Below are positions 53,993 to 64,000 of a stretch of 64,000 nucleotides of DNA, piece after piece (the first letter of the stretch is position 1; each line of letters begins with the position of its first letter). Source of the stretch: Pycnopodia helianthoides (lineage: Eukaryota > Echinodermata > Asteroidea > Forcipulatida > Asteriidae). Made by a program: the position numbers and the translations under genes. A model generated the notes under the pieces. The model saw only the letters and a list, made by a program, of their open reading frames with translations, searched no databases and was not told the origin of the DNA. The stretch spans positions 14,162,452-14,226,451 of the forward strand of contig CM063260.1 in the NCBI GenBank assembly GCA_032158295.1, given 5' to 3'.

Positions 53993-56900
53993 AGGAAAGA
54001 GCTTGAAGAAGGGTTAGTACCGGCACAATTCTAAATCAATATGGATAGCTATTTGTCATTTAGCATATCCACCTGTTAATTGATTGGTTTTTGTGGAAGA
54101 TGGTACATATGCAGAACAGTCAGTTAATATGACCACTGATTGTGTAAGAGCATGAAGTTAATTTATATGCATTCTTATTGAGAATCTGGGCATCTAACTA
54201 GCTAAAACTAGTACAGTGGTAAAAAAACCGTCCACCACATTCTTAATAATCAACAAGGGGAAGAAGGTAATGTCAGTTTGGGATTGAGTTATTTAACCAG
54301 TGTGTGGAGCAGTTGAAACCTGTGTGATAACTAGTGATTTGTTTTGTAAAGGGTTTCAGGGGGTTGAAGTAAATATCATGTCAAATTGGTATTTATATTT
54401 TGACTATCAAAACAGTGGATGAAAAACAAAGCTTGTTAGATTCGCAGATTCTCTTGGGTGACCTATAGCAGGTTGCGACTATCAAAAACATTACTTTACT
54501 GTTTTTTAAATCATTATTTGTTGATGCAGTTGTAGGCACTACATTGTTTTGCCACACTGTGATATGCCCTTTTAGTCTCCTAATGGTATATCTGAAGGGA
54601 TCACATTCAAACTTTTGTCCAATCTACTCAAGTTACACTTTGTATCAAACTATTTGAGGTGAAAGTATTAAATAGAGAATCAGTATTGACATTACAGATC
54701 CAACAGTCCTTAGTATCATTTTATGACTCTAGATATTAATGAGTCTTTATTATGCTCCGGCCTACTACTAAGGGCCCTTCACATGGACCATTAACACAAT
54801 CTGCCAGTAGAGAACCTTTGCGTTCTAACATGATCATTTGCTGGTTTTCCCCTCCCCACTTTTTTCAATGACAGTGAATACATAAAAAGATATCCTTTGA
54901 CCTTACAATGTAGTAAATAGTAATACTATAAAAAGAATGCTGCCATGTGTAGCGAGCACTAGTAATGAGATTTTGTGTTTTTTCACCCAAGGCTAAAACA
55001 CAGATTTTGCCAGTTCCAACTGATATTTGTACTCCTACAAAACTGTTAATTCACATCACACTGTATTGAACCAAAAAAGAAGTTTATTTTACCCAATGCT
55101 TACTTCAAAGTAAATTCAAAATTTTACTAAGTATGTATTATGTGGATTTATATAGAGGGCGCTACTCATTGGGTACAGAGTTGTCATTGTATAATTACAT
55201 TGTTCTGTTCATGCTGCAGCCATGATTGTCTGGGACCCAGAGGAATATTGTGGAGCTCTCTTGGAAGTCACTAAATGTTTAAGAGTAGCCAGACTAATTT
55301 TGGTTTGTGCCCCTCTTTGGTTGTCACTGCATGATGATGACTGCAACATGAATCAGACCTTAATAAAGTTGTATGTTGTGTCTTTACAATGTATACTACA
55401 AAATGCTATTAAACGTCTGGAAACTGAACTTTTTAAACAAAGTGAACTGATGTGTGTTAATGGGAAGGGCTTATTTGGAGTGGTGGGGGGAGGGGGGGTG
55501 GGGTAGCATCGACAAATAACACTCTAACACGCAAAGACAGAAAAGCATCAAGTTTTTTCTCTGTTTCGGGGATAGGGTGGGTTGTTATGTAAATGAGGGT
55601 GGGTGGGAACGGGGACACAAGTTTGGGTTGTTATTGGGTTAGGGTTTTGTCTTAATGTCGGGCATTGGGTTTCTTTGTTTTGGGTTTGGTTTTGTTTTTA
55701 TTTGGGGGGGGGGTTGGGTGGGGAAGGGGTTTGGATTTCCCAAAGGGTAATGTGCAAGTGGATAATAAAAGGGGTAATTCCGAATCCGAAACAAGAAGCA
55801 TGCATGTAGTAGTAAACAAACCGATGCATGTCCACAAAGTTTTCTATTACTAAATTAATTCTGTATTTCATAATTGACTATTTGCAACATGCATTTCCAA
55901 AGGAAAGATTTGCTGACACTTTTGGAAGTAAATATGAATGTTTCATTTTATGTGCGGGAACATTTAAGTGCTGACTCTGTTGATAGCAAATATTGACTAA
56001 TGTGTGCAACTGACTGTCTCTGAGCATGGGGCAAAGATTAGCATAGAAGCCCATAGAGAAAAGTACAGTAGAAGTGACTTTTAACCTGAAGATTAATTTC
56101 AATTTCTCTTTGAAGATTGATAGATCATCTATCCTGAAACTGTTGGTCCATTGTGTTCAACAGTTCATATCTGAGTAAAAATACTGAAAAATGTGTAACT
56201 TGATGAACGATTTGGGTACGTCGAACGTAGATTCAAAAAACTTTTATCCGCATTCTTTTTAAGTGGAGTTCCTCTACTATAGATTAAACAACTCCATGTT
56301 CACAGTTATTAATCTGTTGCAGAAAAAAAACATGTTAAAAAAAAGGAAGAGGAAAACTGTAGAATGCCATTGGCGCTTCATACTGTTGTGTTGCCTATGG
56401 CATGTGTTTTGTACTTACAACCAACATTTGCATATTTTCTTGACTTTTTGTCTTTTTGGATTTCACAAATCAAGAACTGCTGAAAGCTCAAACTTTATTT
56501 AATTGAATACATTTTTACACACAACAGCTCTGTAGTTGTCTTTATGGGCTCTTATATAGGACATACTATAATCAATCTCTTGTATTTGAAATGGATAGTT
56601 CATAAGGGAGTATTTTAAGACTGCCAACATTTTGGACCGAGGGGATTGTTAGTGTTCATGTAGAAATGTTGGCGTACTCGTACTACTCTTGTTCCAAGAA
56701 TATTCTGCTTCGAACCAACTGGTTTTTTAAAAAGTCAACAATCTGCTTGTAACATCATCGCTGGTGAGATTGCAGTTGATCAGCAGTGTATGTAAATGAT
56801 GAGTGTAAATTTTGCCCACATGGGGTAACCAGTGAGTTTTTGTTCTTCTTAATACTATGTGTACAAAGCTTGGTTGGTTAGTTCACTACATGTATTTGGA

Positions 56901-59900
56901 GCAATCATTATTTGCTATGTGTTTGTTTTGAGTGATTTTTTCCTACATGATGACTTTACTGTCTGCTTAAAACTGATCAGTGACGGTTAGGGTAAAGAGA
57001 CACTTTGCCCCATTAGATGATATCAGTTCTGGTTGTGCTGGTTGTTAATTGAACATAACTTATGTACAGCATAAAAACATATACATGTATTATCTGCCTT
57101 AAAAATACTCTTTGCTTTTATGATAAGATATTAATTAGCAGAATATTTTTTGTCGTATTGATGAATCTGTTCTGACCAGAGTGAACAACTTCTGGACATA
57201 AATCATACCTCATCATTTTTTCTTCTTCAATTAATTCACATTTTGGCAAAGTTGTAATTTGTGCCAAACATAATTTCCATTTTCTTTGATGATAATTAAT
57301 GACGACTTATTGGCCTCGGTGAAGACACAAGAGGGCGCTATACCACTTGTTCTGTAGGTATTATACTACAATTTTGAAGTCTGTAATTATCAGATTTGTA
57401 AAGAACTAATTGTTTAGTTAATACTTCTCTTACGAAATTTTTAAATGTTTCAATGAAGAGTTGAATCTCTTGCAAGGTTCTTGGTGTAGCACTCTATTGT
57501 AAGATTGTTGTCCGATAATGTTTGTTATTGAATTGTGGAGGTTTGAAAATTGGTGTGATTTTCTTTTTTACAATAGACCATCGCAATACTTCGTCCCTTG
57601 TCTGGTTTCCCGACTACCAGTTATTAATCTCTAGCAACGATTTTGTGAGACCCAGTGTAGTTTAGACAGGTGCCCTGGAATTTATTGCACCCCTATCTCT
57701 GTAGATTACAACAGGTGGATATGGTCTTTTGGATTACCACTCAATTCCAAGCTCTGAAGCAACTTTTTTCTGTGGTGGTGTTTTATTTTTCTGATATTTT
57801 CCCCTTTTTTCATCAAAATGTGTCGTTGCTCATAGTTTGTGTCAACGTTCAATTTATTTTCATGACAAATTGATTACATAGCATTAGAGACGTGTAGGTC
57901 ATTTACATGTTTAGAATGATATAGACCTTAGAATATTCTTTCAAATTTCTTGCTTTGTAGTCTGTCTCCGAAATCATCTATGGTAAAACCATGAGATTAT
58001 TTACAAAAATATAATATCAACGTTTAATATGTGGGCATTCTTGGTCAACTTATCCTTAAATTGGCATGCCTGAACATCTGACGTATGGCGTCTCGATTCT
58101 GTATAAACCTATTATGCTGCAACTATTTTGTTTTCCACCCATGTGGATGTTAAAAATTCGAGGCTGGGTGGGATAAGAGTCTGGTTCCCTTTTTGTGTGA
58201 TTCAGAAAGTGTTCAATGATGTCATTGCTAGAGGTGAACACGACTAAATGGCTGTAGCATATTGAAGGTACATGTACATGTATATATTGCCAACACTATA
58301 CAGTTAGTACCTTATTATTCTTTGATACAACATTCACAAAAGTTCGGTATTTAACTATAATGACGTCATTACTGAGAGTCTGCCCTGTGGTTTGTTTATT
58401 AAAGTCCGCAGTTAAAAAGCTTCAGTTTTTATATTACAAAGTAACATCCTTTTGTATGGGCAGCCACTGGTAATAGTAACGAAGTAAACAAATAATTTAT
58501 ATGAGTGGTTGGCAACATAAGTTATTGCCTTGTGTTTCACAGTTAAAGTGGTGTTTTCCAAATTGATTTAGCTTTTATACTTGTCACAGACGGCTGTCCA
58601 TAGTTTGCTAACTAGCAATTGTAACGTTATGGAGAAACTTTAATTGACTTGTCGATGGTTGGTAAATGAAAAACAAACAAACACTCGTGGACTATTTTGC
58701 CACTCACTCCATCACGCAAGGCATTAATTTAAAAATAAGTGTGAGACTTTTGGGAACGCTAGATGGCAGCAGTCTCACTTGGTAAATTCACTGTTCTCGG
58801 GAAATTATGCGCATGCTTAGAACTACGTAAACAACGGGAATTCATCTTGTATGTCTTCTGCAACCTAGCGTTTGAAAGTGTGCTATTGTAAAATGAGCGA
58901 TAGCATTGCGTTCAGGAACTTCAGTGGTTTGCTTTACAATCTTCAACTGCCGCCTAGCTTCATCTGGTCGTTGGAGGCTGGTATTTATGATTGAGGGCGT
59001 AGTTGTAGTTTGTGTAGTTGTGCCACATGCATTACTTCATATTAACCGTACAACACGTCACGATGACCTCAGTTTTACGATTCCAAACCGATAACATGCT
59101 CGATTGCTGGTTCTCCAATTTATAACTACATTGTATAGACCTTTCTATTGTTGATAAACAAACAGTGCTGGTTGGCATGGACGGCCGAATGATAGCTAAG
59201 TATTTAATCGTGTTAACAGATGTGACCAAATTCAAAATTTCTGTAATATTTAAATTAAAGAAAAATACATCAAATGATTGGTTGCTCTGTTTCAAACAAA
59301 TTCAACACTATTTTTGAATATTTGTGTATTATTGTCTCAAACTGTGACTATCTGTTTTTGCTTTGCACTTAAGGCTTCCCATAGTTTTCCAACCTTAGTT
59401 GGCAAACTCGGGCTGTGACGTTGCAATAGAAAGGTCTATACATGAAAACTTCTGGTATGTGAAAAATCTTTTGACTTGATCATGCATTGCCAAAAACAAA
59501 CAAACAAACAAACAAACAAATTGTGTTCTTTAAATAATATTGTATGCATTAAACGAAAGAGTATCTGGCCATTACCAGATAAATGGTTTCATTAATGTTA
59601 TTATTGTTTAAGGCGGTACTATGTACGGATGATGTTTCACTTCAATTATTGAAATATTAAACTTCTGTAATTTGGTTAAATACAGATCACTTTATGGAGT
59701 TATAAATCACGGTATAAAGTGAGAATGCTTGTTTAGTACGTAACTCCCCCCCCCCGAACACAAATTAAAAAAACCCGGAAAAAACCCAAAACATTTACAA
59801 AAAACAAAACACCCCAACAAACAACAACAGACATACAAACTAAAACAAAGGGAAAAGAAAAGAACAAAAACAACGGCGTTCAAGAAGAAGTAATATAACT

Positions 59901-60480
59901 AAGACAAGTATATACGCTTACTTGAATGTCGTCGAAATTGTTTTTTCTATGCTTTCTTATAAATTTCTGATTGATATTCTGAGAACAAAATGTTCTTTTT
60001 CAAATTATCCCTGCGCGCAACTCGCCCAACTGTAATGTGCCCCAAGGCACCCACGCCCGCCCTTTCCTTAGTACTTTCCGTTTCAACTAGCAAACAAACT
60101 GACTAAAACAAGTTCACGAATGACCGTGAAAAAACCCCGCGGTATACATGTACAGTACATGTACATTACGGTCATGTGCAGCATAATATGAAAGAGCAGA
60201 TTGCACAATCAGCTGCAATGTACATGTAGTTCCGTGCATAGTGTGTGGTGCAATACACTGCGCAGCTATATTCAGGCTTCTAAAACCTGTCGCACAACAC
60301 TTTCTGCATTCGTTGTACCGCTACACCATCATGTTCTAGATTTTGTTCTCAATATTTTAAGCATCAGAATTAATAACTACTTCATGCCAGCGAGTTCTAA
60401 AATATCTCAAAAAGTCTGTAAATCGTGTGATGCCGTAACAGGGTACATGTCCAGTAGGGTTACTGCGAGTGGAATTGGCT
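53993..60480. other. eIF5A 3' UTR and intergenic DNA
   Basis: No coding exon supported. The start may be a long 3' UTR; AATAAA occurs in CTTAATAAAGTTG near 55362. A G-rich tract with short runs (GTGGGGGGAGGGGGGGTGGGG) lies at 55480-55500 and GGGTTTGGTTTTG words at 55620-55730. A (CAAA)n microsatellite is at 59495-59520, and 59745-59870 is A-rich with a C-tract. Nothing else recognised. Confidence 0.4.
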
Positions 60481-60553
60481 GAAAACGTGTGGAACTACAA
60501 CTACAAGTAACTTTTTAAAACCGTGACCCATAGATAAAGAAATCTGTCCCAAG

Positions 60554-62337
60554 ATGCCAAGGAAGACTAAAGCTAGTCGCAAGGCGGCGACCAGTGAGGA
60601 GAAGACGATCCAAATCTCTGAAGATTTTGAAGTTGGGAACGCAGGCGCGTCCAAAACGTTCCCTTTGCAGTGTTCCGCCCTGCGTAAAGGGGGCTACGTA
60701 ATGATGAAAGAACAGCCGTGTAAGATTGTAGAGATGGCTACGTCAGCACCAGGCAAACACGGACACGCAAAGGTATGTGCACACTTTGTAATATTCTTTA
60801 AATATCGGTTGTTTGGTGATGGTTTTTGTTATCAGCAGATTGATTTACAAAATAATGTATGCAGTTTGTATTGTTTGCTTCGTTTTGCTTGTAAACAGGG
60901 CCCAATTTCATAAAGCTGTAGTGTTAAGCAGAAAATTCTGCTAAGCAAAAAATAAGTAGGGTACCAGTCGCAGCATTGTAGATTGTATGGTATTTTGGCT
61001 GGTAATCAATTCAATCAAGATTTGTCCGTGCTTATCAAGATTTTGTGCATACAGGCTTTATGAAATTGGGCCTTGATGCCCCTAAAACTGAGGTGAAATT
61101 AATTTTTGTATGACCTTGTACTTGCATACAAGAAATGTCCAGTAATATTTTATGCTTATGGATCACTCGGATTTGCTTAATTTTTCAACGGTTGTAAAAC
61201 AATAGAACTAAGTTGATTATGCAAATGACGTCATTTGCGTTCCCTCGGGGTCGCCTAGAGGTCAAGAGGACGTTCATTGGCCAATCCTGTGCGCTCTGCG
61301 CACAAGTGCTTCCAATAGTTTTATCACCGTTTACCTTCAACATGGCAGCTTGAGGCGTCAATAATGCACAAGTTATACAGTTTGATGATCGTTTTGTTCA
61401 TGGAAGCTTTCACACCTTAACACACAAAACAATGCTTCCGAGTCTGTTTTCCACAATCAAAAACGTACAAAAGATTTTCCCCAATATGAGAATTTATATT
61501 TTAACCCCTCGACCCGTGGTCACTTTCTGGTCATGGTTCGATCAAAATGAATGTTTTCGTTAAAACTATTAATTTATTTTTATTTTAGATTCATCTAGTT
61601 GGGATGGGTATTTTCTCCGGGAAGAAACAGGAGGCGATCTGCCCGTCTAGCCACTCCATGATGGTCCCCCATGTGAAGCGTGAAGATTATCAGGTAAAAA
61701 ATAAGGGGGAAAAACAAAAAAACATCATCTAAAAAAGTTCACACTGAATCTGATTTTCTGTTGTCGCCTCTGTGTGAATCATGAATTCGGGGTGGGTTCG
61801 AATCCATCCTGAGCAGTCTATGGATTTGTACCTGTAGGACTAAACAATCACTGTGCTGATCAAACACCGGTAAAGTACTGTATGCCTACATTTACAAATA
61901 CTACATTCCTAATGCAAGATACTACAATACATCAATTTTGATCCAACTTTTCCCCCTTCTAACTAGGTGATTGGCGTTTGGGATGGGAGCATCAATCTTT
62001 TGGACAACAAGGGCGTGGTCAAAAACTATGTTCCTTTGCCAGAGGGGGAGCTTGGGATTGAGATTCAAGCTCAGTTCGAGGCAGAGAATGACATAACGGT
62101 TAGTTTGGATTTATGTCTCCTGATAAATGTACCTCCAGTCTGCTGCTGTTCCTGCAGTGAAAGCGTTTACAATCTTATTCGATTTACTCTCAATAAGAGA
62201 GCGTTGATTTAACTTATAACATTTTGGTAAACAATTTCAATGTATTTGTATTTTTGTGTTTGATACATAAACAGGTGACTGTCATGTCAGCATTGGACGA
62301 GGAAGTTGTTGTCGGTTTGAAGAAAATGCCCAAGTAA
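60554..62337 (+). CDS. Divergent eIF5A paralog
   Basis: Four coding exons: 60554-60772, 61589-61693, 61967-62098, 62275-62337; all phase 0. Exons 2-4 encode 35, 44 and 20 residues, exactly as in the gene at 49660, so the two are duplicates with conserved introns; 172 aa. An 18-residue basic N-terminal extension ([17 protein letters not shown]) is added. The hypusine loop reads [13 protein letters not shown]: the target lysine (K68) and GKHGHAK are kept, but the usual SKT before it is SAP. Other changes: [20 protein letters not shown] for [20 protein letters not shown], and [14 protein letters not shown] in the OB domain; LPEGELG is kept. Introns are intact and all junctions open, so a functional gene is likely. 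Might be germline or stress specific, but nothing here shows that. Intron 1 holds two dispersed repeats. Confidence 0.9.
60896..61076. mobile_element. GGGCCCAATTTCAT element, copy 5
   Basis: CAGGGCCCAATTTCATAAAG at the left and GGCTTTATGAAATTGGGCCT at the right are inverted repeats. The interior (GGGTACCAGTCGCAGCATTG) differs from the other copies, so a subfamily. In intron 1 of the eIF5A paralog. Confidence 0.7.
61200..61350. repeat. Dispersed repeat shared with 5240-5415
   Basis: ATGACGTCATTTGCG, TCGCCTAGAGGTCAAGAGG, TTCATTGGCCAATCCTGTGC and CTCTGCGCACAAG follow the same order as in the intergenic copy at 5240-5415, ending in an ATGGC motif. Confidence 0.5.
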
Positions 62338-63293
62338 GAATCGGTAAACATCGGCTTTGATCTGCGACTGTCGGCACGATGCCATTGGAATTATAAAGAC
62401 AACGGAAAAATGTAGATTGTAGATGTTTAAAAGTAACATTGAATACCATTAGAATAGAATTATAAATTGGTTTCTTTTATTTTATTCCCCATAGTCACTG
62501 GACTAGAGACTCATAACACAGCCATAAATGAAATAGACCAGTTTGCAAGGTTAAATATAATGGCTGATTCTTTGAAACAAAACAGAAAGCCACATATCAA
62601 ATCGGTTGATTTATCGATTTGAATTTATATAGAAATAATGTTCGCCTAAACAAATAACTAAGTGAAAATGTCATTTTCTAATAGTTAAAAAGGAACTTCT
62701 ACTATTATTAACGATGTATCATCTTTTTCATCAATATTGCATTATTGAAGATTTGAGGGTTTCAAAAGAAATGACATGATGGTGATTTGTTATGCGTCAA
62801 TTCACTTAATCAAGCGTCCAGCACGTGTGTAATACTAATGCTAGCTCGTGCTTCTGCTTCCCTTCACGTGATTATTCATTCAAGGTTTTTTGTGATTGGT
62901 CAATAAACTATTATTGGGCGTGACTTAATGGTTGAGTTTCGATAACCATCAAAGACCGTGTGTCGATATTGGAGGCTGCGTCTATGACTGCGGCTGTTGC
63001 CAAGGGCAGCTTCAGATAATGGTGATGTATCCATAGCCGCTAATTCTGACACGGCTTAGATGCCCTTATACAAAAGTAAACGTTTATAACCCCAGGTTTC
63101 TGATCAACATTGAATAAAACAGTAGTGTACTTTTGAAACTATTGCGTGTTAAAGAATTCTTGTAATTTATTTTTGTAGGTCAGCCTATTTTATGAAACAA
63201 TGGTGGTGTAGTTATTTTTAAGATAAGGGTTCGGCTTTGGCTTAGTCTAGATTACATTAGCCATAGCCCTAAGCCAAAACGGACGTGATTGAG
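62338..63293. other. Convergent 3' flank between the eIF5A paralog and the next gene
   Basis: No coding exon. AATAAA on the plus strand near 62900 and 63110 and on the minus strand near 63166-63171 fit two transcripts ending tail-to-tail. A fold-back element of the CCATAGCC family lies at about 62957-63062 (GGCTGCGTCTATGACTGCGG ... CATAGCCGCTAATTCTGACA), and a GGCTTTGGCTTAG/CTAAGCCAAAAC hairpin at 63230-63282. Confidence 0.45.
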
Positions 63294-63932
63294 TTAGGCA
63301 AACTTGTTTGCTCGGTTTAAAAAGGCTGCCTTCTTGGCTGCTGCTGCCTCTTTATCTCTCTTAACCTGTCTCTTTCGTTCGTATTCCTTTCGCTGCTCAG
63401 AGACAATTTCCTCATTCAAATTCTCGGTATCCTGGCCACTCTTACCCTGTTATATCAAGAAATAATAATTATAAAACAGTAACAAAAATACTACAGTAAC
63501 ATTAGCAAAACGTCAATATCATAAAACTGGCTCTTTTTAGAACTAATACTTCTCCCACATTGGAGGTTTACACAAGGTTTTACCCGCAAATTTACTAATA
63601 ATTGTTACTTCAATATTGGGATGCTCTTATTCATACTGAACCGTTTTCCCGATTGTAGCCTTGTTAATCAGCTAGTGATAGACATTATAAATAAAGCAAC
63701 ATCTGCTATACAAAAAGCAACAATATTTATATATAAGAAATAGCACTCAAAATATGAGAGAGAAAAAAAACATTCTTACAGTCGTCTCGAAAAAGTTTTT
63801 GGCTCCGCCCACTCCTTCCTTTTCAACTTCTACAGGTTTGCTTAAGACAATGTCATTGTTTTGAACAATCTTGGTGTACCCTGACCCCTCTGGCATATCT
63901 CCTTTCAAACATTTGCTCCATAGTAACATAAA
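63294..63932 (-). CDS. C-terminal exons of an unidentified protein
   Basis: Two minus-strand exons, 63780-63932 (51 codons) and 63294-63446 (50 codons plus stop), joined at phase 0 by GT-AG borders (ACT|GTAAGA and ATAACAG|GGTAAG). The upstream acceptor TTATGTTTCAG shows that the gene goes on past the window edge. The visible part reads FMLLWSKCLKGDMPEGSGY, then a linker, then a strongly charged helix, about 35 residues rich in E, K and R (EQRKEYERKRQVKRDKE) and an Ala/Lys stretch ending FLNRANKFA. A coiled-coil or nucleic-acid-binding tail is possible. I do not recognise the family. Confidence 0.75.
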
Positions 63933-64000
63933 CTGAAACATAAATTAAAACAAATGTGAGGTCGTTATGGTAAGCTCGCGGGCTGGTAAAATTCGATAGC

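Overview
This window is animal nuclear DNA: AT-rich, with GT-AG introns and many interspersed repeats. The gene set fits a deuterostome invertebrate. An echinoderm, perhaps a sea star, is my best guess from the repeat style and ITIM-type Ig receptors, but this is inference.

Layout. (1) 0.87-7.97 kb, plus strand: two tandem, apparently intronless paralogs encoding type I membrane proteins, each with a signal peptide, two Ig domains, one membrane span and a tail with ITIM/ITSM-like tyrosines. (2) 8-15 kb: no gene recognised; AT-rich DNA with MITE-like repeats. (3) 15.0-36.2 kb, minus strand: a gene of about 30 exons for ARMC9, a LisH/armadillo protein of the ciliary base. It carries an apparent 1-nt frameshift in one exon, several intronic minisatellites, and two arrays (about 51 units in all) of a 38-bp unit that is itself a copy of an exon end plus 5' splice site. 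(4) 36.4-40.05 kb, plus: PPIH, the U4/U6.U5 snRNP cyclophilin, head-to-head with ARMC9. (5) 40.1-45.2 kb, minus: a Y-box cold-shock-domain protein (YBX family), tail-to-tail with PPIH. (6) 49.66-53.99 kb, plus: a standard eIF5A gene in four coding exons. (7) 60.55-62.34 kb, plus: a second, divergent eIF5A with identical intron positions. (8) 63.29-63.93 kb, minus: the last two coding exons of a gene I do not recognise, continuing past the window edge.

Working together: PPIH, YBX and the two eIF5A genes are housekeeping factors of splicing, mRNA packaging and translation elongation; their adjacency gives no evidence of a joint pathway. The Ig receptors look like a small lineage-specific immune-type or adhesion family. 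Interspersed repeats include a roughly 167-bp element with perfect 13-bp terminal inverted repeats and 6-bp target duplications, an element bounded by GGGCCCAATTTCAT, a TTAA-flanked MITE, and tRNA-Leu-like SINEs.

Most unusual: the ARMC9 array that multiplies a functional-looking 5' splice site, linked to an exon duplication, and the divergent eIF5A copy that keeps its hypusine lysine but has a changed loop. Exon coordinates were derived by eye from splice consensus and reading-frame continuity.
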